From NCBI GenBank assembly GCA_946479995.1, contig CAMLIU010000039.1, positions 1 to 9,230 on the forward strand: DNA of 9,230 nt. The letters run 5' to 3'. The notes beneath the pieces are model-generated. The model ran no database searches. It was not told the origin of the DNA and worked only from the letters and a program-made list of their open reading frames with translations. Positions 1 through 5,946 of the stretch are shown here, in pieces (position 1 is the stretch's first letter; each line of letters starts with the position of its first letter). Source of the stretch: an uncultured Gemmatimonadota bacterium (GTDB lineage: Bacteria; Gemmatimonadota; Gemmatimonadetes; Gemmatimonadales; Gemmatimonadaceae). A program made the translations under genes and the position numbers.

Positions 1-93
1 TCACCCCGCCGTTGCCGTTCCCGCGGTCGTCACATTCCAGCCGCGGTGAGAGGAACCGTAGGCGCAAGAGTGACTACGAGCAGAACAGACAGC

Positions 94-105
94 TTTCAGC
101 TGAAA
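94..105. promoter_or_regulatory. Perfect 12-bp palindrome upstream of the D-amino-acid operon
   Basis: TTTCAGCTGAAA reads identically on both strands and ends 14 nt before the GTG chosen as start of the acyltransferase gene. The surrounding bases also hold a direct repeat of AGCTTT at 91-96 and 111-116. In a GC-rich background this AT-rich symmetrical site could be an operator for the three-gene operon. This is inference: if translation actually began at the in-frame TTG at 12, the site would be inside coding sequence. Confidence 0.35.
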
Positions 106-119
106 CTTTGAGCTTTGCC

Positions 120-956
120 GTGCGAACTCCCGACTTCGAACTCCGCCCCCTCAAGAGCGAGACCGACTTCGACGCCGCCGTGAACCTGCAGCGCGAAGTC
201 TGGGGCGATGAGTTCACCGACCTCGTCCCCGCCGCCCTGCTTCGCGTCGTCGGCTACGTCGGCGGCGTCGCCGCCGGCGCGTTCGCTGAGGACGGCGAGC
301 TGGCCGGCCTTGTCTTCGGCGTGAGCGGGATCCGCGACGGAAAGTTGAGCCACTGGTCCGACACCCTCGCCGTCCGTGCCGAGTATCGCGACCGCGGGCT
401 CGGCGAGTCGCTCAAGCGCTTCCAGCGCGAGCTCCTCCTTCCGCTCGGCATCGAGCGCATGTACTGGACCTTCGATCCCCTCGAGTCGCGCAACGCGCAT
501 CTCAACCTCAACCGGCTCGGCGCCACCGCGTGCGAGTACGTGCGAGACCATTACGGTGCCACCGGGTCGACGCTCCACCAGGACATCGGCACCGACCGGC
601 TGATCGTGCAGTGGGTGCTCGTTGCACCGAGCGTCGCCGCGCTGATGGAAAGGCGCGCGGCGCCTGCTCCGTGCGGCGCCGAGGGCGCTCCCCTCGTCAA
701 CGCGGTGCGTGAGGGAGCGGCCGGGCCGGAGAGTGGCGTGCCCGATCTCCAGATCGATGCGCCGAGCGTTCGCGTCGCCATTCCGGCGGACATCCAGGGC
801 CTCAAGGCCAAGGCGCCGGAGTGCGCGCGTGAGTGGCGGCGCGTCACGCGGCTCACGTTCGAGGCCTATTTCGCCCGCGGGTACGTGGCGCGCGCGCTCG
901 TGCGGCGCAGAGCATGGAGCGAATACCTGCTCGAGCGCGGAGCGCGCGAGCGATGA
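120..956 (+). CDS. GNAT-family N-acyltransferase (COG3375-like), probable amino-acid N-succinyltransferase
   Basis: The 278-residue product has a GNAT fold followed by a C-terminal extension. The acyl-CoA loop is YRDRGLGESLK (residues 89-99), preceded by the SHWSDTLAV strand, and DPLESRNAHLNLNRLGA (119-135) is typical of the COG3375-type predicted acetyltransferases. After a low-complexity Ala/Gly/Pro linker (about 180-215) comes the conserved tail with VAIPADIQGLKA and an EWRRVTRLTFEAYFARGY block. The GTG at 120 is chosen because family members begin shortly before the ELRPL strand; the frame stays open upstream to a TTG at 12, but that segment looks non-coding and lacks a ribosome site. Its stop overlaps the next start (ATGA). 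In the characterised Geobacillus pathway a GNAT enzyme in this position succinylates D-amino acids from succinyl-CoA; the same role here is inferred from context, and the acyl donor cannot be read from sequence. Confidence 0.8.
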   Translation: MRTPDFELRPLKSETDFDAAVNLQREVWGDEFTDLVPAALLRVVGYVGGVAAGAFAEDGELAGLVFGVSGIRDGKLSHWSDTLAVRAEYRDRGLGESLKRFQRELLLPLGIERMYWTFDPLESRNAHLNLNRLGATACEYVRDHYGATGSTLHQDIGTDRLIVQWVLVAPSVAALMERRAAPAPCGAEGAPLVNAVREGAAGPESGVPDLQIDAPSVRVAIPADIQGLKAKAPECAREWRRVTRLTFEAYFARGYVARALVRRRAWSEYLLERGARER

Positions 957-2077
957 CCTTCCGTATCGACCGCATCGAGCTGCGCGAGGTCCGGCTCGCC
1001 CTGCGCGAACCGTTCCGCATCTCCTCCGGCGTCCAGACGGAGCGGCGCATCATGCTGCTCCACCTCTTCGACGCCAGCGGCGCCGACGTGTGGGCGGAGT
1101 GCGTGGCCGGCGAGGAACCGAACTACAGCGACGAGACGATCGACACTGCCTGGCACGCCGTCCGGGAGTGGATCGCGCCGCGCGTCCTCGGCCGCGCCTT
1201 TGAGCACCCCGCCGCGGTTGCCGGCGTGCTGGCGCCCGGTATCCGCGGGCACAACATGGCCAAGGCCGCGGTGGAGATGGGGAGCTGGGGACTCGCCGCG
1301 GTGCTCGACGGCGTTCCCCTCGCTCGACTCATCGGCGGAACCCGCGACCGGGTGGACACCGGCATCTCGATCGGCATCCAGTCCTCCCCCGAGGCGCTCG
1401 TGGAGCGCGCGCAGGCGGCGGTGGCGAGCGGCTACCGGAAGGTGAAGCTCAAGATCCAGCCCGGTGCCGACGTGGAGTTCGTGCGCGCCGTGCGGAGTGC
1501 GCTCGGCCCGGACATCTCGCTGATGGTGGACGCCAACTCCGCCTACACCCTGGCTGACGCTCCTGTGCTGCAGCAGCTCGACGAGTTCGCGCTGCTGATG
1601 ATCGAGCAGCCCCTCGGACACGATGACCTCGTGCGCCATGCCGAGCTCCAGAAGATGCTCAAGACGCCCCTCTGTCTCGACGAGTCCATCACCAGCGTCG
1701 AGCGCGCGGAGGACATGATCACCCTCGGCAGCGGGCGCATCGTCAACATCAAGCCGGGACGCGTCGCCGGGTACTCGGCGTCGCTCGCCATCCACGACCT
1801 GTGCATGGCGCATGGGATCCCGGTGTGGTGCGGTGGCATGCTGGAGAGCGGGATCGGTCGGGCGTACAACGTGGCGCTCGCGTCGCTCCCGAACTTCTCG
1901 TTGCCGGGCGACCTCTCGCCGAGCCGCCGATACTGGGACCGCGACATCGTCGAGCCCGAGTGGACGATGGATGCGAACGGGCAGGTGCGCGTGCCGCGCG
2001 AGCGCGGCGGCATCGGCGTGACGCCGGACCTGGCGCGGATCGAGGAGCTCACCGTGCGGCGCGAGGTGCTGTCGTGA
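953..2077 (+). CDS. menC: N-succinylamino acid racemase / o-succinylbenzoate synthase (enolase superfamily)
   Basis: This 374-residue protein has the N-terminal capping domain and (beta/alpha)7-beta barrel of the muconate-lactonising subgroup. Visible catalytic features are KVKLK with K165 and K167, D193 in MVDANSAYT, E218 in MIEQPL, D243 in CLDES and K267 in NIKPGRVAG, followed by GGMLESGIGRA. These give the two opposed acid/base lysines and three Mg2+ ligands. Members either dehydrate SHCHC to o-succinylbenzoate in menaquinone synthesis or racemise N-succinylamino acids, and many do both. The ATG overlaps the upstream stop by 4 nt, with GGAG at 939-942 as a distant ribosome site. The earlier in-frame starts (from 833) lie inside the acyltransferase and are rejected. 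Flanking by a GNAT enzyme and an M20 hydrolase, with no other men gene, favours racemase as the main role. menC is the customary symbol, not proof of that pathway. Confidence 0.9.
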   Translation: MTFRIDRIELREVRLALREPFRISSGVQTERRIMLLHLFDASGADVWAECVAGEEPNYSDETIDTAWHAVREWIAPRVLGRAFEHPAAVAGVLAPGIRGHNMAKAAVEMGSWGLAAVLDGVPLARLIGGTRDRVDTGISIGIQSSPEALVERAQAAVASGYRKVKLKIQPGADVEFVRAVRSALGPDISLMVDANSAYTLADAPVLQQLDEFALLMIEQPLGHDDLVRHAELQKMLKTPLCLDESITSVERAEDMITLGSGRIVNIKPGRVAGYSASLAIHDLCMAHGIPVWCGGMLESGIGRAYNVALASLPNFSLPGDLSPSRRYWDRDIVEPEWTMDANGQVRVPRERGGIGVTPDLARIEELTVRREVLS

Positions 2078-3285
2078 CCGCGCCCGCCGTCGGAATGCCG
2101 CGCGTGATGTCCCGGTTCTCTCCCGCACTCCGCGACCGGCTGATTGAGCTGCGCCGCGCGCTGCACGCCGACCCCGAGCTGGCGTTCGCCGAGCACCGGA
2201 CCGCCGACCGACTGGAGGAGGCGCTCGTCGCACTCGGCGGGCGCGGCGTGCGCCGCATCACGGAGACGGGGCTGCTGCTGCGCATTCGCGGCGCCGACCC
2301 GACGGCACCGGTCGTCGCCATCCGCGGCGACATCGATGCGCTGCCGATCCAGGAGGAGAGCGGGCTGCCGTATGCGTCGCGCTCTCCGGGCGTGATGCAC
2401 GCCTGCGGGCACGACGTGCACGCCACCTGGGCGGTGGGCGCCGCTGCGCTGCTGATGGAGTCGCCCGCCGAGAGCGACGTGGTGGTGCTGCTGCAGCCGG
2501 CGGAGGAGAGCGGAGGGGGAGCGGCGCGGATGATCGAGGGCGGTGCGCTGGAAGGGGTGGCGATGATCTTCGGCGGCCACGTGGACCGGCGGTTCGCGGT
2601 GGGGCAGGTGGTAGCCGACGCCGGCCCGCTCGCCGCGTCGGCCGACACCTTCGAGGTGGTGGTGACGGGGCGCGGCGCGCACGCCGCGCGGCCGCACGAG
2701 TCGCGCGATCCCATCGTCGCCGCCGCGGCCATGGTGGGCGCGCTGCAGCAGGTGGTGTCGCGCGGCGTGGATCCGTCGGACACCGCCGTGCTCACCGTGG
2801 CGACGATTCATGCCGGCACGGCGAGCAACGTGATCCCCGAGCGTGCTGTCCTGACCGGGACACTGCGCGCCGTGCGGGCGGCGACGCGCAGGCAGCTTCG
2901 AGGGGAGCTGGAGCGAGTCGTGTCGGGAGTGGCCGCAGCGCACGGGGTGTCGGCGGCGGTGACGTACAGCGACGATACGCCGCCCGTGATCAACGATGCG
3001 GCCGCGGCGGAGCTGGCGCGCCGGGCGGCGAGCGACCTGCTGGGGGAGGATGCGGTAGTTCCGCTCGGCTTCCTGAACATGGCGAGCGAGGACTTCGCGC
3101 ATTACCTGGAGCGGATCCCGGGGTGCTTCCTGCGGATCGGGGCGCGAGAGGAAGGGGGGGAGGCGACGCCGGCACACAATCCGCGGTTCGTGCCGGCGGA
3201 GGAGGCGATCTTCGTGGGAGCGGCGGTGCTGGCGGAGGCGGCGCGTGTGGCGGCGAGGGAGCTGAGGTCGGGCCGGCGAGCATGA
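2074..3285 (+). CDS. M20-family amidohydrolase, probable N-succinyl/N-acyl-L-amino acid deacylase
   Basis: The 403-residue product is an M20D-type metallopeptidase (aminoacylase/carboxypeptidase family). Metal and catalytic motifs are MHACGHDVH (108-116), QPAEESGGGA with E144/E145, GGHVD with H169, the lid-domain HAARPHE with H203, SEDF (338-341) and AHNPRF with H368. C111, H113, E145, H169 and H368 occupy the usual dinuclear metal-ligand positions, with E144 as general base. The GTG at 2074 is chosen because it overlaps the racemase stop (GTGA) and has GAGGTG at 2063-2068, 5 nt upstream; ATGs at 2095 and 2107 have no ribosome site. By analogy with the D-to-L amino acid pathway it would hydrolyse the N-succinyl-L-amino acid and so pull the racemisation forward. 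Substrate choice (succinyl, acetyl or other acyl) is inferred. No signal peptide is visible, so it is probably cytoplasmic. Confidence 0.88.
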   Translation: MTAPAVGMPRVMSRFSPALRDRLIELRRALHADPELAFAEHRTADRLEEALVALGGRGVRRITETGLLLRIRGADPTAPVVAIRGDIDALPIQEESGLPYASRSPGVMHACGHDVHATWAVGAAALLMESPAESDVVVLLQPAEESGGGAARMIEGGALEGVAMIFGGHVDRRFAVGQVVADAGPLAASADTFEVVVTGRGAHAARPHESRDPIVAAAAMVGALQQVVSRGVDPSDTAVLTVATIHAGTASNVIPERAVLTGTLRAVRAATRRQLRGELERVVSGVAAAHGVSAAVTYSDDTPPVINDAAAAELARRAASDLLGEDAVVPLGFLNMASEDFAHYLERIPGCFLRIGAREEGGEATPAHNPRFVPAEEAIFVGAAVLAEAARVAARELRSGRRA

Positions 3286-3305
3286 TGCAGGAAGCGCCGC
3301 TGCAG

Positions 3306-3334
3306 TTGAATGGGCGGGGTGCAGGGCTTATACT
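3306..3334 (+). promoter_or_regulatory. Sigma70-type promoter of tRNA-Pro
   Basis: A -35 element TTGAAT (3306-3311) and a -10 element TATACT (3329-3334) are separated by an optimal 17 bp. Transcription would begin near 3341, leaving a leader of about 28 nt before the tRNA. It lies 20 bp after the end of the amidohydrolase gene, so the tRNA is an independent unit. Confidence 0.7.
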
Positions 3335-3368
3335 GACGGTCTGGCCGTGGTAGCAGGACAGCCGCGGA

Positions 3369-3442
3369 CGGGACGTAGCGCAGCCCGGTAGCGCACCTGA
3401 ATGGGGTTCAGGGGGTCGCGGGTTCAAATCCCGCCGTCCCGA
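3369..3442 (+). tRNA. tRNA-Pro, anticodon GGG
   Basis: The 74-nt sequence folds into a full cloverleaf. The acceptor stem is CGGGACG/CGTCCCG (7 bp), the D stem GCGC/GCGC, the anticodon stem CCTGA/TCAGG around the loop ATGGGGT with anticodon GGG at 3403-3405, and the T arm GCGGG-TTCAAAT-CCCGC. The first pair C1-G72 and discriminator A73 are identity elements typical of bacterial proline tRNAs. CCA is not encoded and must be added after transcription. It reads CCC and CCU codons. Confidence 0.97.
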
Positions 3443-3477
3443 TCACGCAAGTCGTTGCGTCGTTGACTTATGCAAGC

Positions 3478-3512
3478 GCGGGCGCCGATTCACTCGGCGC
3501 CCGCTTTGCTTT
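3478..3512 (+). terminator. Rho-independent terminator of tRNA-Pro
   Basis: An 11-bp perfect GC-rich stem (GCGGGCGCCGA at 3478-3488, TCGGCGCCCGC at 3494-3504) closes a 5-nt loop TTCAC and is followed by TTTGCTTT. It starts 36 nt after the tRNA. The U tract is interrupted by GC, but the stem is very stable. Confidence 0.85.
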
Positions 3513-3720
3513 GGGGGTACTTCGGGGTGACGCCGGAACGATTTCGATTGCGGCCCGGAGCGCCTGGCCAAAATCAACGGCCGCGCAGCCGCGACGGGTG
3601 GGGAAGCGTTGAGCTTGCCGTCGAGGGTATGACATCCATGGCCACGAGGTCCACACGGCTGCACGGGTCGCTGTTGGGTGAGAAGATGGGCACCGCGTGA
3701 CGCCGACTCATGGAGGAGCA

Positions 3721-3948
3721 ATGCGCACACGAATCACGCTCGTCGCCGCGGTGGTGGGCCTTGCCGCATGCCATCACTCAGCCGCGCCGGAGGAGAGGAC
3801 GGCTGAGCCACGCGCGGTCGCAGTCAGCGACAGCGGCCTCCTGCGCCTCTGCGCCTCAGTCCCCGAGACGACGTCTACCGGCAGTGTCGGATGTGTGTTG
3901 AAGGACCAATCTCGCCGGCTTCCAGTGAAGAAGGATCCGCCGCGCTGA
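3721..3948 (+). CDS. Small lipoprotein of unknown function
   Basis: The 75-residue product begins with a short basic n-region (MRTR), a hydrophobic core and lipobox LAAC with Cys17, so it is predicted to be exported and lipidated. The mature part is about 58 residues with two further cysteines (C44, C58) that could form a disulfide, and ends in a basic, Pro-rich tail (RRLPVKKDPPR). A strong ribosome site, GGAGGAG at 3712-3718, decides for the ATG at 3721 over an in-frame start at 3697. I recognise no domain. It points towards the minus-strand lipoprotein gene, ending about 80 bp from it. The 208 bp between the tRNA terminator and this gene show no gene or clear promoter that I can support. 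Confidence 0.65.
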   Translation: MRTRITLVAAVVGLAACHHSAAPEERTAEPRAVAVSDSGLLRLCASVPETTSTGSVGCVLKDQSRRLPVKKDPPR

Positions 3949-4030
3949 GCTGCAGCCGTCGGCGCTGTTCCACGATGGATGTCATCGCAGCACCGTCGTC
4001 AGCTCTACGAGCTGGCGCCTCGAGCACGTC

Positions 4031-4666
4031 TCACGGTTCCACCCGCGCCGCTCTCTCGATGTCGAGCAGGACACTGTCGACTCGGGCCTCGAATGCCTTC
4101 CGCGCAAGGCTACGCGGCGTGCATGTCTCCCCTTCCCGAATCACGGGAGCTCGGGAGGTGAACCACACCGTGATCGCCCACGGCGCTCCGTCGAAGCACA
4201 CGACCTCGGATCCGGCCGAAGGCGGCGAGTCCTGCGGTGGATTCTCGATGCCTGCTGCCTCGAGACGCTGGAGCACCTCGCGCCAGTCCGGCGCACCGCG
4301 CGGAAATGGCAATTCGCACGACCAGCGAAGTCCGGCGATCCTGCGTGCACGATCCTCGGATGCGCAGCCGTAAGCGGTGCGAAGTACCGCGCGGTTCGCG
4401 TCACCGCTCCCCATCCAGGCCCTGCCGGTGACCGTCCCGGACGGCTCATACCGGATCCGCACGAGGAGCGCCATCTCCGACATGCCATACTCCCGCCAGA
4501 ACTCCACGGCTCTGATGCGCTCCGGTTCGCCGGATTTGCCCTCGGCACGCCCGTGGGCACAACCGACGATTGCCAGGCACACAAGGATGCTGAACCGAGA
4601 GCGCAACCGCGCGTGAAGGGCTTGCAGGAGTTGCACGGTACGCGTGCTCGTGCCGTCAATCCTCAT
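4031..4666 (-). CDS. Predicted lipoprotein of unknown function
   Basis: Read from the ATG at 4666 the product has 211 residues. A hydrophobic segment FSILVCLAIVGC ends in a lipobox IVGC with Cys36, so the protein should be lipidated and exported. The n-region is long (about 24 residues); a TTG at 4606, giving MRSRFSIL, would make a compact normal signal peptide and a 191-aa protein. Neither start has a good ribosome site. The mature part contains four cysteines (C101, C117, C157, C182), consistent with two disulfides, and mixed alpha/beta-looking sequence such as MALLVRIRYEP and APWAITVWFTSRAP. I do not recognise the family. A 40-codon ORF stops 3 nt before the ATG, which suggests either translational coupling or a leader peptide. 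Confidence 0.7.
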   Translation of the reverse strand: MRIDGTSTRTVQLLQALHARLRSRFSILVCLAIVGCAHGRAEGKSGEPERIRAVEFWREYGMSEMALLVRIRYEPSGTVTGRAWMGSGDANRAVLRTAYGCASEDRARRIAGLRWSCELPFPRGAPDWREVLQRLEAAGIENPPQDSPPSAGSEVVCFDGAPWAITVWFTSRAPVIREGETCTPRSLARKAFEARVDSVLLDIERAARVEP

Positions 4667-4669
4667 GGT

Positions 4670-4792
4670 TCAGCGCCCGTAGCGGGGTACGTTGGTATCC
4701 CTTGCCAGCTTGCCGATTTTTCCCATCATGTAACCCTCGCTGCCTGGGGTCACTGATAATGTATCAGTCGCGGCTCGACCACCATTTGCCAT
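4670..4792 (-). CDS. Possible 40-aa small ORF coupled to the downstream lipoprotein gene
   Basis: An ATG at 4792 opens 40 codons (MANGGRAATD to NVPRYGR) ending in TGA 3 nt before the ATG of the lipoprotein gene. The last 19 codons can also start from a double ATG (MMGKIGKLARDTNVPRYGR) and are basic. GGGATGG before the first ATG is a poor ribosome site. It has lower GC than the neighbouring genes. A dyad symmetry lies inside it, so the stretch may instead be a regulatory leader. No homology is recognised; existence as a translated peptide is inference. Confidence 0.3.
   Translation of the reverse strand: MANGGRAATDTLSVTPGSEGYMMGKIGKLARDTNVPRYGR
4752..4768. promoter_or_regulatory. 7-3-7 dyad, candidate operator between divergent genes
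   Basis: ACTGATA and TATCAGT are perfect inverted arms separated by ATG. The site lies between the minus-strand lipoprotein gene and the plus-strand lipoprotein gene starting at 4810. On the plus strand GATAAT (4755-4760) inside the dyad resembles a -10 element, although no good -35 is seen 17 bp before it. An AT-rich, symmetrical 17-mer in this position is what a dimeric regulator would bind. No regulator gene is adjacent. Confidence 0.4.
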
Positions 4793-4809
4793 CCCATCAG
4801 AGGTGAGGC

Positions 4810-5246
4810 ATGGGCGTCTTCCCACCGCAGCTCCGCCGCTCCGCCGCCGTCCTGGCCGCCTTGATCTTGGTCGCCTCTGCCGCGTGCGGTGGTGATGCCG
4901 GCACGAACCCCCGCTCCGACGCCATCGAGGGACCTACTCGCTCAGGACGGTCGGCGGCTCGCCGCTCCCGCTTACCATTCAAACGGGGACGTCGAGCTAC
5001 ACACTCTCCAGCGATGTGCTCACGATCACGCGCGACGGCACGTGGCTGGAAGCCATGACCCAGACCGCCACCGTCGACGGGCAGACGACGACGAGCACGG
5101 ACACCAATGGCGGGACATGGACGCGCACCGGCAGTTCGGTAAGCTTCCGGTCGAGCATCGACAACACGACGTCGTACACGGGTACATACAACAAGGGCAC
5201 GCTCACGCTCAACGACATGGGCATCGTCCTGGTATTCGTGCGCTAG
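4810..5246 (+). pseudogene. Frameshifted lipoprotein gene, lipocalin-like beta-rich protein
   Basis: The first reading frame gives a signal peptide with a hydrophobic core and Cys26 in ASAACGG, with ribosome site GAGGT at 4800-4804. After ...RSDAIEG the frame turns into Arg/Ser-rich nonsense. In the frame one base back, starting at 4929, the sequence continues sensibly as GTYSLRTVGGSPLPLTI and on to VLVFVR before a TAG at 5244. Adding one G in the GGG at 4929-4931 restores a single protein of about 146 residues. The restored mature part is Thr/Ser-rich with alternating beta strands (TITRDGTWLEA, GGTWTRTGSSVSF, TGTYNKGTLTL), resembling small extracellular beta-barrel or lipocalin-like lipoproteins. 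No classical slippery heptamer is present, so programmed shifting is unlikely. A real mutation and a base-calling error in a G run cannot be told apart here. Confidence 0.75.
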
Positions 5247-5310
5247 TCACGCGGACGTGAATCGCCGCGAGCCGGGCTCCGTGCCCCCGGATGACTGGGA
5301 CCTCCTTCTC

Positions 5311-5820
5311 CTACAGCCTCCGCCTCATGCTCTGCGCCTCCAGCGTCGACCCGGCGCGGAGCGGCCTCGGCTCCCCGTACCTGACGAAGCCGGCGCCTTC
5401 GTAGAGCCGGACCGCCGCGTCGTTGTTGCAGGTGACATCGAGCTCGAGCTGCCGCGCTCCCATCGCCCGCGACCACGCGCCCGCGGTGTCTACCAGCGCA
5501 CGGCCGACCCCGCGCCGGCGGTGCTCGGCCGCGACCCACATCTGGTAGAGGTGCGCCGTCTCCCGCGCGTCGTCGTCGAGCCGCACCCACGCCAGCCCGC
5601 AGGGCTCGCCCTCGCACTCGGCCAGAAGCGGCAGCTCGCCCGCCGAGTCCACGCCGCGCGCGAGGCGAGTGGACCACTCGTCGTCCGTGAGGGCGGCTTC
5701 GAGGTCCAGGACGCTGCCGTAGGCGTCGGGTGAGTCACGCAGCGCGCGAAGGCGCAGCTCGCGGTAGAGGGGCCATTCGTCGGCCAGAAGCGGGCGGACG
5801 GTGAGCGAGCGGTCGGGCAT
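5311..5820 (-). CDS. GNAT-family N-acetyltransferase
   Basis: The 169-residue protein covers one complete GNAT domain. It opens with LTVRPLLADEWPLYRELRLRAL, motif A is LYQMWVAAEHRRRGVGRALV (91-110) with the acetyl-CoA loop RRRGVG, and motif B is LDVTCNNDAAVRLYEGAGF (127-145). This is the RimI-like subclass, which acetylates amino groups of small molecules or proteins using acetyl-CoA; the substrate cannot be predicted. The ATG at 5820 is chosen over an upstream start at 5904 because the domain begins right after it and because an extended -10 element ends 6 nt before it, which would make the mRNA leaderless. It is divergent from the phosphodiester glycosidase gene and convergent with the broken lipoprotein gene. 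Confidence 0.88.
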   Translation of the reverse strand: MPDRSLTVRPLLADEWPLYRELRLRALRDSPDAYGSVLDLEAALTDDEWSTRLARGVDSAGELPLLAECEGEPCGLAWVRLDDDARETAHLYQMWVAAEHRRRGVGRALVDTAGAWSRAMGARQLELDVTCNNDAAVRLYEGAGFVRYGEPRPLRAGSTLEAQSMRRRL

Positions 5821-5826
5821 GGCGAG

Positions 5827-5835
5827 AGTATACCA
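5827..5835 (-). promoter_or_regulatory. Extended -10 promoter giving a leaderless GNAT mRNA
   Basis: On the minus strand TGGTATACT combines a near-consensus -10 hexamer (TATACT, 5832-5827) with the TGn extension. Counting the hexamer as -12 to -7 puts +1 at 5820, which is the A of the ATG. No -35 resembling TTGACA is found at the right distance, as expected for extended -10 promoters, and no ribosome binding site could fit in the 6 intervening bases. Confidence 0.6.
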
Positions 5836-5946
5836 CACCGCATGCCCGCTCGTTGCAGCGACTCGCCGTTGACGATCCTTCGCCCGGCGAACCACCTTCG
5901 ACACATCGTGTCCGAACCCTCATCTTCCGCAGCCGAGGTTGTCGCC

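Noticed and set aside
12..119. N-terminal extension of the first acyltransferase from a TTG at 12
   Set aside because: The added 36 residues are basic and Ser/Arg-rich, precede the normal family start, and cover a palindrome; no ribosome site is visible.
866..3177. Two long minus-strand open frames (about 455 and 544 codons) opposite the racemase and amidohydrolase
   Set aside because: They are antisense to genes with complete catalytic motifs, are rich in Arg/His/Gly with no domain, and arise from high GC at third codon positions.
3443..3730. Minus-strand open frames between the tRNA and the 75-aa lipoprotein gene
   Set aside because: They run through the tRNA terminator, have low-complexity composition and no initiation signals.
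4922..4935. Programmed -1 frameshifting in the lipoprotein gene at 4810
   Set aside because: The site lacks an X XXY YYZ slippery heptamer and no obvious downstream pseudoknot is seen; a 1-nt deletion is simpler.
5247..5260. Short hairpin TCACG-CGGA-CGTGA after the broken lipoprotein gene
   Set aside because: Only 5 bp with no T run; too weak to call a terminator.
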